DNA of 64,000 bases from contig NW_026570229.1 in NCBI RefSeq assembly GCF_019649055.1, positions 1,178,001-1,242,000 on the forward strand, read 5' to 3'. Within the stretch, counting starts at the first letter, position 1. Each line of letters starts with the position of its first letter. This DNA is from Paramacrobiotus metropolitanus. Taxonomy: Eukaryota > Tardigrada > Eutardigrada > Parachela > Macrobiotidae. Made by a program: the position numbers and the translations under genes. The notes beneath the pieces were generated by a model that had not been told where the DNA came from, ran no database searches, and saw only the letters and a list, made by a program, of their open reading frames with translations. Positions 1 to 11,479 of the stretch are shown piece after piece.

Positions 1-1370
1 CGTACCCCACGAAATAATTTTGTTTGGTTGCACCTGCTCATTTGCATTAGTATCTTCAGCATCGGGCACGAATCACGATTATTCAGCAGCGGCACAGTAA
101 AGGTTAGATATTTCGTTTGGAAGGTGCACAAATCGTACATATCTATTCTAAAATTAATGTGCCCGATGCCGTCTGACTCCGTATGTACTACGCGCCCGAC
201 GATAACAGGAAAAGAAGCGGAATTATGCATACTTCGAGAAACTTCATTTCCGGCACCCCTTTAACTTTTTTACTATATTCCGCCAGCCGGTACGTGCTGC
301 TGTGGTACAATCACCGCTCTATTTAACCAATAGTTCGAGCGAGTTATCAGCGAACAAGAACGGAAAGTGTATCGGACTCGAATCCGGAATAGTTTCGAGG
401 AAGAACATCGGAAGTTTGGTTGCCACTGTTCAGTGAAAAACACTCTTCATCATTCTCACTTTTCCTCTTCATGCCATAATTAACCCAGATAATTTGCGGA
501 CCTCACTGGAAGCCGACCGTTACCCAATTCCGCCCAGCTCGCACTTTCCCATCCATACTCTGTCCTGTCCCTGGCTTCTGACAAGGAGGAGCCAGCAAAA
601 TCGTTGCTGTTATAACATGATTTATTTACATCCAATAGCGCACAATTCTAAGCGCATTTTACGCCCATATACTCGCACTGTGTGGAACTTTGTGGCGCAA
701 TTAATTAATGCGAAGGACGGAGAATCAGTATTACGTAATTGTAACATTGAACCGCTTGACATTTTATCTAATTCTTTTTTAATTTCCTGTCGTATAGTTA
801 CCAAAAAATTGGCTTGGGCTGTACACTAACTTAGCGTCAAAGAAACAAATTGCCGTAACGTTTGCTGCTATCGTTGTTATCTACTACTGTCTTGTAAGGT
901 ACTATGGTACACATGTACGAAGTACAACAGCATCAGAAATCACGAGATTCATTAAGTACACCACAGCAGCATACCTCAATTTCGAATGAAGAAAAAAGGA
1001 AATAATAATCCTGTTCTTCTGGCAACACTTTTCTGACTAGCTGTTGGGAATTAGGAGTGCTTCGAATGTTAATTTTTAAGGTACACATTAGCTGGCTTTT
1101 TTAAATAGTGTGCACTACTTCTATGTCTTTTTCAAACAGCCGCCGCATCACGCATGGTACAAAGAAATATACTATATATCTTACTTAATACGTGTCTGTA
1201 GGAGACAACATACGCCACAGTGTCGTACGACGCCGATCATTTGTTCGAGGTTATTTTGATTCAACACATAGCACAAATTTCGTTTCATTAATTTCATTCA
1301 CTTTACACTGCTTGAATCAGAATGCAAAGTCACATGGATGGTAGTTTCATTGGTCAACTTTGTGAATCCT
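1..1370. other. No recognisable gene
   Basis: Only short overlapping open frames on both strands, with no recognisable domain, convincing splice-bounded exon, or repeat shared with the rest of the window. The stretch 494-829 is open on the plus strand and partly open on the minus strand, but neither translation resembles a known family. Confidence 0.4.
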
Positions 1371-1376
1371 TAAATT

Positions 1377-1646
1377 ATGCTTTTAGAATATTCTGATGAT
1401 AGCGGTTCCGGTATTCTACCGAGAGCCTATGCCCTCGATCCATGCAGCAGTCGACCACCAATGCAACTGCTGTTTACGCGAAGTTGCCGGCAGGTTTTTC
1501 GACATAATGGACTAATAAATTTTTTTGAATGCGATGCGAAACTCATATACGTCTATAGTGATGTTGTCTTTGTACGAGCGACCGATTTCACATATTCTGT
1601 GACTGCAGTGTATCCTGTGACTTTCCTTAACCCTCAAAGGCCGTAA
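1377..1646 (+). pseudogene. Diverged exon fragment of the duplicated gene family
   Basis: An 89-codon open stretch contains SGILPRAYALDPCSSRPPMQ. This matches the motif near 4762-4860 (plus strand, SGIRPRG then AVYAIDPSGSRAATQ) and the minus-strand frame at 5816-6046 (DIRPRGYAVHAIDRSSNRPP). It therefore seems to be a small diverged copy of an exon that recurs several times in the duplicons in both orientations. No function is recognised. In copy A the same exon carries a TAG after PRG, so these copies may be relics. The motif similarity is seen directly; exon status is inference. Confidence 0.35.
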
Positions 1647-3199
1647 ATCGTAAAACTGATATATCGCAAACAGAAACGCATTGTATACAGCGCACAAGCT
1701 AACGTTTTACGTGTTTTCTCATGGTATGCTATGCTGACACCTGCAACATACTTCCACCATTTTTTTTAAATTTTAAAAGTTAATGGTTAATGAAAAAAGC
1801 TGATGCATCCAGATGATGCACGTTTTGCCGGGAATAAGTCAATGCAAAGACGCCCAGCAGCCTGCCTGTATCTCTTTTGCATCTATTCTTCTTTCATTAG
1901 CTAGAGACGCTTAACAGGCGCCTTATTTGGGCCTGGAGATTAAGAAGTGAAATGATTTTGAAGAAAATTGAATAACATATCCTGAAAATTCCCGGACACA
2001 GTTAATTTATTCGAATACAGTGATTTAAGATAGACAAACGGAAACGTGATATTACGCTGGCAAGTTGTTCTTGCTTTTTAATAGAAATGATTATACTTCG
2101 ACCAGTGCCTTATATGGGCTCCCTATACAGTACATGCCCATATTGCCCGGGAGCCCAGATAAGGGAGAGTAAGCTAAGGGGAGCCCATATAAAGCATTGG
2201 TCGAAGTATGATTTTTTATTGAAGGAATTATATTTTATGTAACGCCGCACCTCTTCACCGTATTTACTGCTACCAGGACATGCAACTGGTATGTCCTTAC
2301 AAATATGGCGTATGAAACGTAAGAACGGACCCCAAATATGTTGCACATTTCAACTACAAAAACAGTAAGTGGTTGAACTGAAAACCAATGAAACACTGCG
2401 GCGGTACACACCGTTAGCGATGTTATTTCCGGTAGCTTTCATCTGAAGTTGCACAATGAGTGTCATTGACCAGACACGAACAATCCCACAGACCTGTTGC
2501 ATGTACAAAACTACAAATAGTCAGTGGGAAGCTGTCGAGGCGTCCTGGGAAGCCCCGTGGGGATTGAGTCTTTGGTAACCCCATGTGGTTGTGGAGAAAA
2601 TTGCGCGCTGATTCCGGGTCGGCTGCTGTAGAGTGTTGTTTCTCATGTTTCCCTGTACCTGCGTTAATGGAATTTGGCTACGATAGTACTTAATTAAACT
2701 AAAAAAATTTATAAAATTTTCTAAATTAACCAAAAAATTTTCCTATAGCCTAGTAAGATGTCTCCGTTAATGGCGTTTTCTACTGTAGTAATCAAATCAA
2801 ATGAGTCATAATCGTTAAATTACTCAAAGTAAACGCAAAGTACCGTAACCGCTTAAATTGCGAGAAAATCGACGTACAGAAAATAATGTATATCTGGGAA
2901 TGCTAATTATTACATTCGTAAAGTGCTATTCAATGGCGGATTCTCAGGCTCTTCAAAAATTCGAAGCCATTTTCCAACCGGCTGTTTATGGGAAAGATTT
3001 TTCGAAAGATTCTGAGTATAACGAGGTCAAAGGGTCGTCCTGCAATGAACGTATGAACGAAGATGGCTGTCGGATTTCCAGTAGCACGAAGCCAGTGCTT
3101 GATGATAACGTGCTGCGTGCCCGGCTGCAAACGTGTGTAACTGCACTGGCAAGAACTCGGTAATGTAATAAATATGTTTCAAATGTCAAATGGCCACCA

Positions 3200-3680
3200 A
3201 CGAGTCCGCTACGGATACCGTTGGATAGTAACGATCCACTTCGTAGTCATTCCACCACTAGATGGACGGCTCCACTTCTTCCCTGGACACCGATCAAAGT
3301 TCATCGCCCAGATGCGCAGTAGCTTCAACAAAAGTTGCCGTATGCACTTGATCATGTCATACCAGTTCTTCATCAGCCACAGGCGCTGCCTGACGGTAGA
3401 CAGTTCCTTCTGGAGGAATGTTTTCCAGTGCGAAAACACTTCGTGGACACTTTAACCGAAAGCGTCATTTGGCCAGCGGATGCGTTCCATGGGGACGAAT
3501 TCCGTACACTCTCCTCCGCTGTTGTGACGACGCCTATGGACCACGGCTCCTCGTTGCACTCCACCGCCTCCAAAAACCATCGTTGGATAAGTTAGCCAGA
3601 ACCAGGAACCTAGCGGCATTTCCGGCACTAAAACGTCGACGGAAACGGTGGAAAATTCCTTAGAGTATGTGCGACTTCGT
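3200..3680 (-). pseudogene. Minus-strand exon, copy A (VFSHWKTF family)
   Basis: On the minus strand a frame with FSHWKTFLQKELSTVRQ matches the copy B frame at 40,904-41,353 (FSHWKTFIQMDLRAVSTAWD). The upstream part (3660-3450) has a second frame shared with copy B, containing STVSVDVL and PEMPLGSW. The L-A-V-S-x-A-W-x-A-ML pattern in B is reminiscent of the end of an F-box, but too short for assignment. In A the two stretches lie in different frames, so a continuous protein needs an intron or has been broken. Function unknown. Confidence 0.35.
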
Positions 3681-4761
3681 TCGTCTTGCGAGGCCAGGTC
3701 AGCTTCGTTCGTCTTGCGAGACAATGTCGGGTCGAATGGAACATACTCACGCCGCTAGAGTCCCATTTTGTATCGGCCTGCAAATCTTGCATGTAGTAGC
3801 ACATTAGTATGAATATTATTCTTACACTGAATCACAGCTCTAACTCAATACTTTCCAAGTTTAAATGAATTTCAAAAGTCTGAATTTTCGAAATTAATAT
3901 CAATTAATTAAAATGAATTTTAAAAAATACCAATTATTTATTTTAGAATTTGAAAGTAATGCTTGAGCCGTTCTACCGGTATAGACCGGTACGTTATGAA
4001 ACTTTTGTTGCTGGAACACTTGAATGCGTTTATGCACTGTTAGAATTTTCTTGCAGCCAGAACTTCTCAACCGGATGGTTCGCGCAAAAACGGTTTCCAC
4101 GCCATTGCATTACAAATCATTCGCCTCCACAAAATAATGGATCTACAAATCAGGTGTAAATGCTTATCTTCTTTTTGCGTGATAGTCTGTTGTCTATAGA
4201 CTGTAGTTGCTTACGTAATAATGTTTCAAAGCAAGGCGCTGCGGTGCAAGTCACTGCAAGGAACGTGAGCGAAATTTAAAGCTGTTTTCTTCGAAAAACG
4301 TAATGTTTACCTTACCAACATACATTCATGTTCATTCGGCAGTATTTCACGCAAATTATGAAAAGTCAAGAAGTACCAGATAACAGCATGACTTTCTAAC
4401 GGTCCTTTCCTTAATGTTTCATTAACATCTCGCCTAATGCAATCGCTGCTCCAGGCTCAGTCAGATCTTGACGGATGAAAGGTTGGATGGTCTTGTAGAA
4501 CTTCACCATGATCGCGACAGTTCTTGAGAAATTTAAACAAAACTGGTGAGCGCAGTTCGAAAAAAATAAATCCATTGGTTAAAGTGAAAAACTTCAAGGT
4601 CTAATCAAGAGAAGCAACAGGTTCCTGCGTTCTCAAGAATAAGCTAGAAACTAAAATAAGAATTGTTTGAGCAGTTCAAAGTGATGAAATCACTAAATAA
4701 GATGAAAAACTTTGGGGTCTAATCTGGAAAAGCGAGGTTTGCGCGACTCCTGCGTTTTCGA

Positions 4762-4872
4762 TAAATTCCGGTATTCGACCGAGAGGCTAGGCTGTCTATG
4801 CCATCGATCCTAGCGGCAGTCGAGCGGCAACGCAACTGCTGGAATGTACGAGTTTTCGCTCTCCATAATATA
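4762..4872 (+). pseudogene. SGIRPRG exon fragment, copy A
   Basis: Plus-strand codons give NSGIRPRG, then TAG, then AVYAIDPSGSRAATQLLECT. The same arrangement is at 57,203-57,300 in copy B. A minus-strand relative at 5816-6046 reads through the position of the TAG with TAC (GYAVHAIDRS), which suggests the stop is a mutation of a Tyr codon. The two oppositely oriented copies 1.1 kb apart form a diverged inverted repeat. Function not recognised. Confidence 0.35.
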
Positions 4873-5534
4873 AAATCCTGCCTGATTGATGCACTGGTAC
4901 TCGTACAACACGAGCAACTCGTAAGCAAAAGTGCTGGAAGACGGTATCTTCCTCCTCTTGACTGCAATCACCGAACACGTGAAATCAGTCGCTTGTATGT
5001 GGCCGGCATAACATTAAATATGCTAACGGTTAACGCATTAACCTGTGTGCCAGGCGAGAATGTTAACGTTAATATTCCAGCCGGGCCCAAATTTTAGCGA
5101 CCGAAATCGTGCACGACGTACACAGATTTCTGGATACGAATCCTAAAATGCATGTAATAATAATATCACCTTTACTGGGTTTAATTACATATTTTCGCTA
5201 TTGCTGCAATAAACTTTTTTTATTAATGGGTCGTAAAAAATATTGTTCGCAAAATTGCGGGCGGGAGGAGAATTTGCTCAGTAATCTCCGTCTTCTATAC
5301 CAAAGATATTCTACGTACCATGATATATCAAAGACAAGTGCAATTAAGAACAGTACGACTATAGATAGACACGGCTCATCCACATTTCGTCGACTAACGC
5401 TACGTCGACCGACATAGTGTCGACTGCACTTCGTCGACCGTCACGAGGACGACGACCGGAAAACCCAAGAAACCCTAAGAAAACTAAGAAACCTAAAAAC
5501 CTAAGAAAACTGAGATGATTCAGTTAAACGTTAG

Positions 5535-5737
5535 TGCAAGGGCATATCCACCATGCAAGGGATGTGCTAGGCTAGTTAAATCTTCGGAAAAAATCTGCCG
5601 ATTGAGGGAATCGAACCCACAACCTCCATACTCTAAGGCCGAGAGAGGCACCACTAGGCTATCGGCAAAGCATACAAATTCTATCGAAATCTTTTATCTA
5701 ACGATCCTATAGAGAGCGGATGCCGCTCTAACATTAG
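5535..5737 (-). mobile_element. Copy-A-specific insertion carrying a tRNA-like unit
   Basis: Aligned to copy B, where AAACGTTAGTTCGACG is continuous at about 58,414, copy A has 203 extra bases. They are flanked by AACGTTAG (5527-5534) and AACATTAG (5730-5737), an 8-bp target duplication with one difference. The insert contains a tRNA-like sequence on the minus strand followed by T6, the pattern of a Pol III transcription unit. A short tRNA-derived SINE or a retroposed tRNA transcript both fit. There is no clear poly(A) or tandem tail. Confidence 0.65.
5596..5666 (-). tRNA. tRNA-like sequence or tRNA pseudogene, identity unassigned
   Basis: On the minus strand a 71-nt unit starts GCCGATAGCC and ends AATCGGCA. 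The acceptor arms pair except at position 7, and the T arm is GTGGG-TTCGATT-CCCTC. The A box (TAGCCTAGTGG) and B box (GGTTCGATTCC) match Pol III promoter consensus, and TTTTTT follows two bases past the 3' end. The D and anticodon arms do not fold canonically: the best anticodon stem has only three pairs and no U33. I therefore do not assign an amino acid. It is more likely a tRNA-derived SINE head or decayed tRNA than a working gene. Confidence 0.5.
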
Positions 5738-6399
5738 TTCGACGTCGTGACGGGTCGACATTGAACGTGTTCGACGAAGTGACGGTCGACGAATTTTTGT
5801 CGACGAAATGGCGGGTCACCTATAGACACATGAGTTTTCCGCAATCGCAGTGATATTGCTGTTCAGTATTGTCGGAATGCATCCGGCAACTGCGCATATA
5901 CCTACTTGAAGTACAGCAGTTGGCGGTCGATTACTGCTTCGATCGATGGCATGGACAGCGTAGCCTCTCGGTCGAATATCGGAGCTGTTGATGGGGAACG
6001 CAGCTACCTGTAGCTGCTCTAGATTAGACCCTGCAGTTTTTCTCATTACTCAGTAGCGCAATTTGCTTAAACTGCGCTATCCATTTTTGAATTAATTTTC
6101 TCACAACTGTTGCGATCATGGTGAAGTTCTGCAAAACCATCCATCGTTTTCTCCGTCAAGATCTGGGCTGGGCATATCAGGAAACCTTGATGGAATCGTG
6201 TTTTGTCATACTTCGTATGCCTTAGTTCCGGTTTTCGGGTCTTCCCGGAACGACAGTCCAGTTGCATGGAAGTAAGTAAAATTGATAAAATATGTTATAT
6301 GGGGCAAGCTACATTCAGCGCATGAGTCCTTGTCACTAGAATTTCTGGAGATTCCCTTCGAACATATGAACTTGGTGATAAAATATTGCAATCTAGAAA

Positions 6400-9300
6400 G
6401 TGTACTCTTTTAAGATTTCAAGGGACCATGGTTTAGAATTGTCCAATAAAACGTTCAATAAATCCGTCGGGGATCGGCTTAATTCGACGGAAACAAAATC
6501 AATCAACATTTCCCGGAAGCCAACGGACGAGTTGATGCGCACAGCTCGTGTAAAACCGGCAGCAACGTCAGTGGGCTTCACCGCCGCCTGCATCACTTCC
6601 GGTCTGGCGACCATATTGGCCACTTCCTTGGCCTGCTCGCTAATGGTCAATCGGCAGTGGCATTTGGTTCTGTTTGGTGCTGTTACATTACTTCATGGCG
6701 AAGATGCCGATATTGTTGTCAGAGTTACTTTTGAGCCAGCTGATTATCAGTGTTTTCGGCTCGGGAAGTGTATTTCCGTATCGTATCCATGCCGCCTGCT
6801 TTTTTTGCGTCCATTCGACGGGCAGAATTTGGGGATTGAGGACACAGAAAACCTGTTTACCGTGCATTAATGACGACATCAGGTGAAGTACTCAGTACTG
6901 ATGGTAAATGAAAGCAAGACTTTTAACCAGTTCGAAGGTCGATTTTGTCATTTAAATGGTGGAATTTTTCTTAAGCCAAAATACATAATAATCACATTTA
7001 TGGAGATATTTGTGTAAAATTTGCTAACTCACCGGTCAGTTAGATTAATGCACGTACTTTGCAGCGAGGCCTGTGGCTGGACGATCTTTCGTGCCGAACG
7101 CATGAGGGAACCCGAATCCCCTCCAGTACCGTCCTCGTTCTAAAAGAAGCTTCACAGTCCGCGTTTGCAAGGGCGGAATATGATTTCGCTGATGCAGTTG
7201 GGAGCAGCTTTTTTCCTCTTTATTATCGTTACAATGAAGGCGTGGCCAATATGCGCAAAGTTTCTCCATGTCGGCCACTGGAACAGCGGATCGAACTTCG
7301 AAAACTGTGACGTGGGGAGGAGGAGTACACCACCCGGATGCCACGAGGATGTCCGCCTTTACCTGCAAATACAAAGCGCCGTGTTATTATCTAGTCATCT
7401 CTCTACCTGTGATTGGTTGTACGTTAAACTCCTAGCGATGTATGACGTGTACTACGAGGACAATTGGGTGCTGTGAACATACCCTTCACGATTAGGGTGC
7501 AATGAACATCCGACCAGTCTGCAGCTCGCAACACTACTGGCATCACGGTCGGAATTTTAAAATTAAATCCAAGTTTAAAACGCACAGCATCCATCCTGTA
7601 CTCGGAGTACATATTTGCTTATTTCCAGTATTTTGTTATATTCTATTCTAGATTTGTTGTAGTGATGTTTGTTTTACTTTTTTTACTAATTAATCTGATT
7701 TGCTACGTGCACTAAATCCAACTGCCCACAAATATCAGCTATGGATCTAGTCGCTAGAGCTTGTCGTAATGCTGCTATGGACGCAACAGTCAAGTGACTC
7801 AAGTCATATCAGCAGGGAATTTTTTCGCAGGCTTCCGCCGTAAAGGTCTACAGTGTTAATCGCACGACACTAGGAAGGCGACTGTAGGGAACTGTGCCTC
7901 AACAGAATGGGCAATGGCAGCGGATATTTAGTATTCACTGATCCTGAGGAGAACTTTATTGCAGACACCATGCTGCACTGTGCAAGACTTGGAGTGCCTC
8001 TGAATAAACCGATGTTAAAACGGATTATTCGTCCACTGATGTGAAGCACTATGATCTTCTAAAATGTGGTTTGAAGATACGATAATTTTTTTGTGGACCA
8101 TAATTTGTCGAAATATACGATGAAAACACTTGAGGATAACATTTTTATCAGAATAAAATTTTCTATAAAGTTAGTTCCCGGGTGTTCATCCTAATCGTTC
8201 ATCATAATCACCCTAATCGTGAAGGGTATGTTCACAGCACCCAATTGTCCTCGTACTAGAAGTCTATATAAGCTTGATGTGTCACTAATATCGGTAGCGG
8301 TCAGGAATTAGTCTTCTGATTTCTGATATTCTTACTTTTCTGACTTTCATGTGTCGAGGATTACGATGTGCATTGGATTAAAGGGCAGTATTTTCTAAAG
8401 GTTACCTAGAAGTTCGGGATTCGAGTCTAATCTTAGCTTTGGGTTACCGCAGTATACTCGCGCCGCTCAGGCCATCGCCTTTATCTAATCCACGTAAGAA
8501 CCGAGACCGGAAGTAAGAAGTAAGGCATTCATTCGTGTTTCGCAGGGCTCCTGATAGGGATTCCTGGTTCCTCAGTTCGTACGCATACCCCCATCGATCC
8601 TCTAAGTTGTTTCGCAGTACCAGTTTGGGATTCAAGAGTGCTCTACCGACAGAGATATAGGCAGGGAAGAAGGCTACAACATTTCTCGTGCATACTAGTC
8701 CACCACGACATAGTGCTACCGGATGGTTGTAATCCCCTTTCTATTACGACAGCTGGGCTAATGTTTTTACTGTTACGGAAAAACCGGAAGCCGAATGCTG
8801 TGGGTGCAGCTGCGAAGTCTCCACAGTAAGAAAACGAGCACAGCTATCTACATATAAAACTGATATGATAAAAGTATCAAGTTTAAAATGATTAGCCCTT
8901 TCAGCTACCTTTGATTTACGAAGGTTATCGTTACTCGTAAGAGGTATTACGATAAAATTAGCAGGAATGTATGTCAAACTTAAAAAAGCCTAAAAAAATG
9001 TAACGATAGGATACTTGAGAAACATATTACCATAAGGAATTCAATAACGTAAGTTAGTCAATTTAACCAACTTCGGAGATCTCTAAAAGAAAACATATGA
9101 AACTCGAAACAGTAGTCAAACTGATGCAATTAAGGTAGCCCTCCTGTTTTAGAGGTATAACCCAGGAGCCGCTATGCTGTCGTACTGGGCGTGCCAAGCA
9201 TCCGAGCACCTCATCTCCGGTAACGATACCAGCTCCATTTCTTCCTCCCCCAGATCTCTGTTGGTTGCTGTACGCATAGTTGGATGGCCGTTGGTGTGGA

Positions 9301-10395
9301 GCGGGACATTACTGGTCCTTAGTGGTTTACCTTGGGCTATCGTGAGCACATTTGGCGGATTTGTCGCTATCATGTTGCTGGATGCACACCTCTTTGACGG
9401 CTGGAAAAAAACTTTCAACCCGACCGTCAGTCGATCAAATAGGAATGTGGAACAAGATGAAGCACGGTATACAGTTTGTTTAGGTTTGTTTACCCAGTGC
9501 TGCAAAATCTGTGGATTTACGAGTACAGCTACAATTTACTGTGATAATATTACCTTAAACCATACCGTTGGTTTAAACCATACCGTTGGAGCATTTTTGA
9601 TCGATAAATTTGAATCCTACAAATGTAATTTCATGGGAGCTGATGGTTGCGCAGGTTGAAAAATGTAAGATTGCTCAAACAGCGATGCTTACAAGTATTG
9701 GAAATTTCCGAAACCGATTCAGTTTGCTGGACGTTAAAATCGCTGCTTAAGTAAAAAGAAGTAACCGCAATTAAATTAAGATCAGAAAATGCGTGACCAG
9801 CTTCAGATGAAACTGCACAGTAGATTTGAGCTTATGACAAACTGATCAAAACAGTTAATATTGAGAAAGGCAGAAGCTATATTACATGAGAAAATGTGAT
9901 GGAACGAGTGCACTGATAGTTTCAGAGATGAAGCGTCCCCACAGCCAATGAGCGTATTCAACATGGCGAAATTCTCTGACTTTTGCGGGGGCGTCTTTCC
10001 AGAAGCCATGAAATGGACGGTGACCCAACTAAAGCACCTCAACAAGGAGCGTTCAACCATGTCCGAAGAAGCTTACATGTCGGCGGTGGATAGCATATTT
10101 CTTGGAGCACGTGCCATCAGCCGGGAATTGCACTTTTGCGTGTGTGCATAGTGGGGCGAATGCGTGCTGTACCCGCTAATGCCCTTAGTCCCTACTTGTG
10201 GTGCTCATATCTACCGACAACGCTGGTAGAGGTTTTCCTGCCGGTACCCCTCCAACTGCCCGGCTTGTTGTTACTGCTGACCGGCATCTTGTTGTGGGCA
10301 TATCGTTTACTGGTACAGGCAATCCGGGCGCCGCACTCCTGTCGCAATTGTATGCCAGAGCAGAAAGTCAAAACCTTGAGGTAGATGAATCAGAT
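6400..10395 (+). pseudogene. Multi-membrane-segment family gene, copy A (disabled)
   Basis: Conserved coding blocks shared with copies B and C, in order: (1) about 6535-6660, KPAATSVGFTAACITSGLAT; (2) about 6755-6886, with CFFCVHSTGRIWGL, ending at a GACATCAG|GTGAAG donor; (3) about 7050-7250, CSEACGW to a hydrophobic SLMQLGAAFFLFIIVTM; (4) about 9153-9330, starting after TTTTAG with a YNPGAAMLSYWAC motif, then a hydrophobic GWPLVWSGTLLVLSGLP; (5) about 9925-10,395, MAKFSDFCGGVFPEAMKWT, then two hydrophobic helices and an SCRNC motif. The last exon has an in-frame TAG at 10,148-10,150 where B has TCG, plus a one-base deletion near 10,184. An extra 1.4 kb splits the exon 3-4 region. Looks like a polytopic membrane protein of unknown family; this copy appears dead. 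Confidence 0.6.
7455..8253 (+). mobile_element. pogo-type DNA transposon (799 bp), decayed
   Basis: Perfect 45-bp terminal inverted repeats at 7455-7499 and 8209-8253, beginning CGAGGACAATTGGGTGCTGT, flanked by TA (7453-7454 and 8254-8255). Inside, 7741-8042 on the plus strand decodes, with breaks, to a helix-turn-helix reminiscent of the psq/CENP-B N-terminal domain of pogo/Tigger transposases (VNRTTLGRRL, then FTDPEENFIADTM and GVPLNKPM). Several stops interrupt it and the DDE domain is missing, so it is non-autonomous. Absent from copy B. Confidence 0.8.
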
Positions 10396-10456
10396 TGAAA
10401 GGACGACCATTGAGTTACGCTGGCAGTATCCGTTGCATCGTCAGCAACGGTCGCGG

Positions 10457-10497
10457 GAACAACTGTTCCCTTCAAAAAAAGAAGGGAACAGCTGTTC
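10457..10497. repeat. Copy-A snap-back inverted repeat
   Basis: GAACAACTGTTCCCTTC, an A7 spacer, then GAAGGGAACAGCTGTTC: a 17-bp stem with one mismatch. Copy B has only the left half (62,298-62,314) and continues with unrelated sequence. Confidence 0.75.
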
Positions 10498-11479
10498 TAC
10501 GTCAACGGATCACGTTTTGAAATCGAAGTTTTTGTTGTTCTCCTGTTTTAACGGAAATTGCGCAGTGCTACGATTATTACTTTTTTTATTGCCTCCTTTA
10601 AGCCGTACAGCTGGTTCGAGCGACCGCTTCTTTTTGGTAATTTATTTTCGTTTTAATTGTGGCTCCCGTCCGTATTGAGAATTCTATGGAGGCCAAAAAT
10701 AGCTTGATCAGTTGAACTATCATTTTGGTTTAAATTAATCCTCTTTCCGAGATTAGTACTCGTATTTCGGTTCTAACACTGTGCCAGTTTATGCGCGGCT
10801 GCCGTGTTTGTTTAAGCAGTCTTGTACTTCGAAAGTTGGACTGTATTAATATTCTCCGGTTATTCGCTTTAATATCATCCGAATTCGGGTCCTTATATTT
10901 TATCTGTTTATTTTCAAAGTTTCCGATCGAATGTATATTACGAGTGTTTTTGCGAAAGTAAAAAAAAACAGTTTTTAACTCTGGTTTGCCCTGACACACC
11001 AACGATGCCTTTTTGCGGCTTAATTGGACACAAAAACTGCGCTTAACAATTGTAAGATGCCAAATGTAAGAAGATTGTGGCGCAGAAAAAGGCTGACGGC
11101 GTCAGTGTACGGAGACATTCCCTACTGTAGTGCTATTCGCACTTCCAGAAATGAACGACGGGATATTGCAGTTGTATATACTCGCTTATTGTTGATAACT
11201 TGATATACTTACTGCTACACATTACATTACGTCATGCAACGTAGGTTTCAGTCTGCATCCGTTGATCGTTAGAAATCAACAAAACGTTATTGTGCAAAAC
11301 TGAAAAGGTTAGAAGTCTAACTATAGTAGCCGGCCCGAGGTGGACAAGTTATATGAACTACGAAGTACAGCCGATGATCGGTAGTTACCGCGCAATTTTC
11401 GCTCCACAACAACAAAGAATTAAAAAGTCCTGCGAAATTCCATGAAACACGCTGTCCCGGCATTACCGGTGGTCTGCCG

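Larger units (their letters stand above)
5380..5830. mobile_element. CGTCGAC-rich non-autonomous element (copy A)
   Basis: The outer parts hold many TTCGTCGAC / GTCGACGAA words in opposing orientation, ending ATTTCGTCGAC on the left and GTCGACGAAATGGCGGGTCA on the right. The middle is a degenerate run of CCTAAGAAA words (5459-5512). The same structure is at 58,240-58,520 in copy B, and a diverged relative is at 15,600-16,075. This looks like a TIR or subterminal-repeat transposon family without coding capacity. In copy A it is interrupted by the 203-bp insertion at 5535-5737. Superfamily is unknown. Confidence 0.5.
3090..10500. repeat. Segmental duplication copy A
   Basis: This block is repeated in the same order and orientation as copy B (about 41,075-41,583 plus 56,182-62,315). 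Landmarks found in both include the CGGAAACGGTGGAAAATTCC segment (3640s and 41,490s), ACTCACGCCGCTAGAGTCC (3746 and 56,182), the membrane-exon stretches, and GAAAGGACGACCATTGAGTT (10,397 and 62,238). Identity looks high, with scattered substitutions and indels. Copy A alone has an insertion at 5535-5737 carrying a tRNA-like sequence, a pogo-type element at 7455-8253 inside a 1.4-kb block absent from B (about 7309-8750), and a snap-back hairpin at 10,457-10,497. Confidence 0.9.

Noticed and set aside
5596-5666. Functional tRNA with a defined anticodon
   Set aside because: Acceptor and T arms are good but D and anticodon arms do not fold canonically, so no isotype is claimed.
6393-6650. 85-codon minus-strand frame in copy A
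   Set aside because: The plus-strand frame is conserved in copy C and lies in order with the other membrane exons; the minus frame is probably a shadow.
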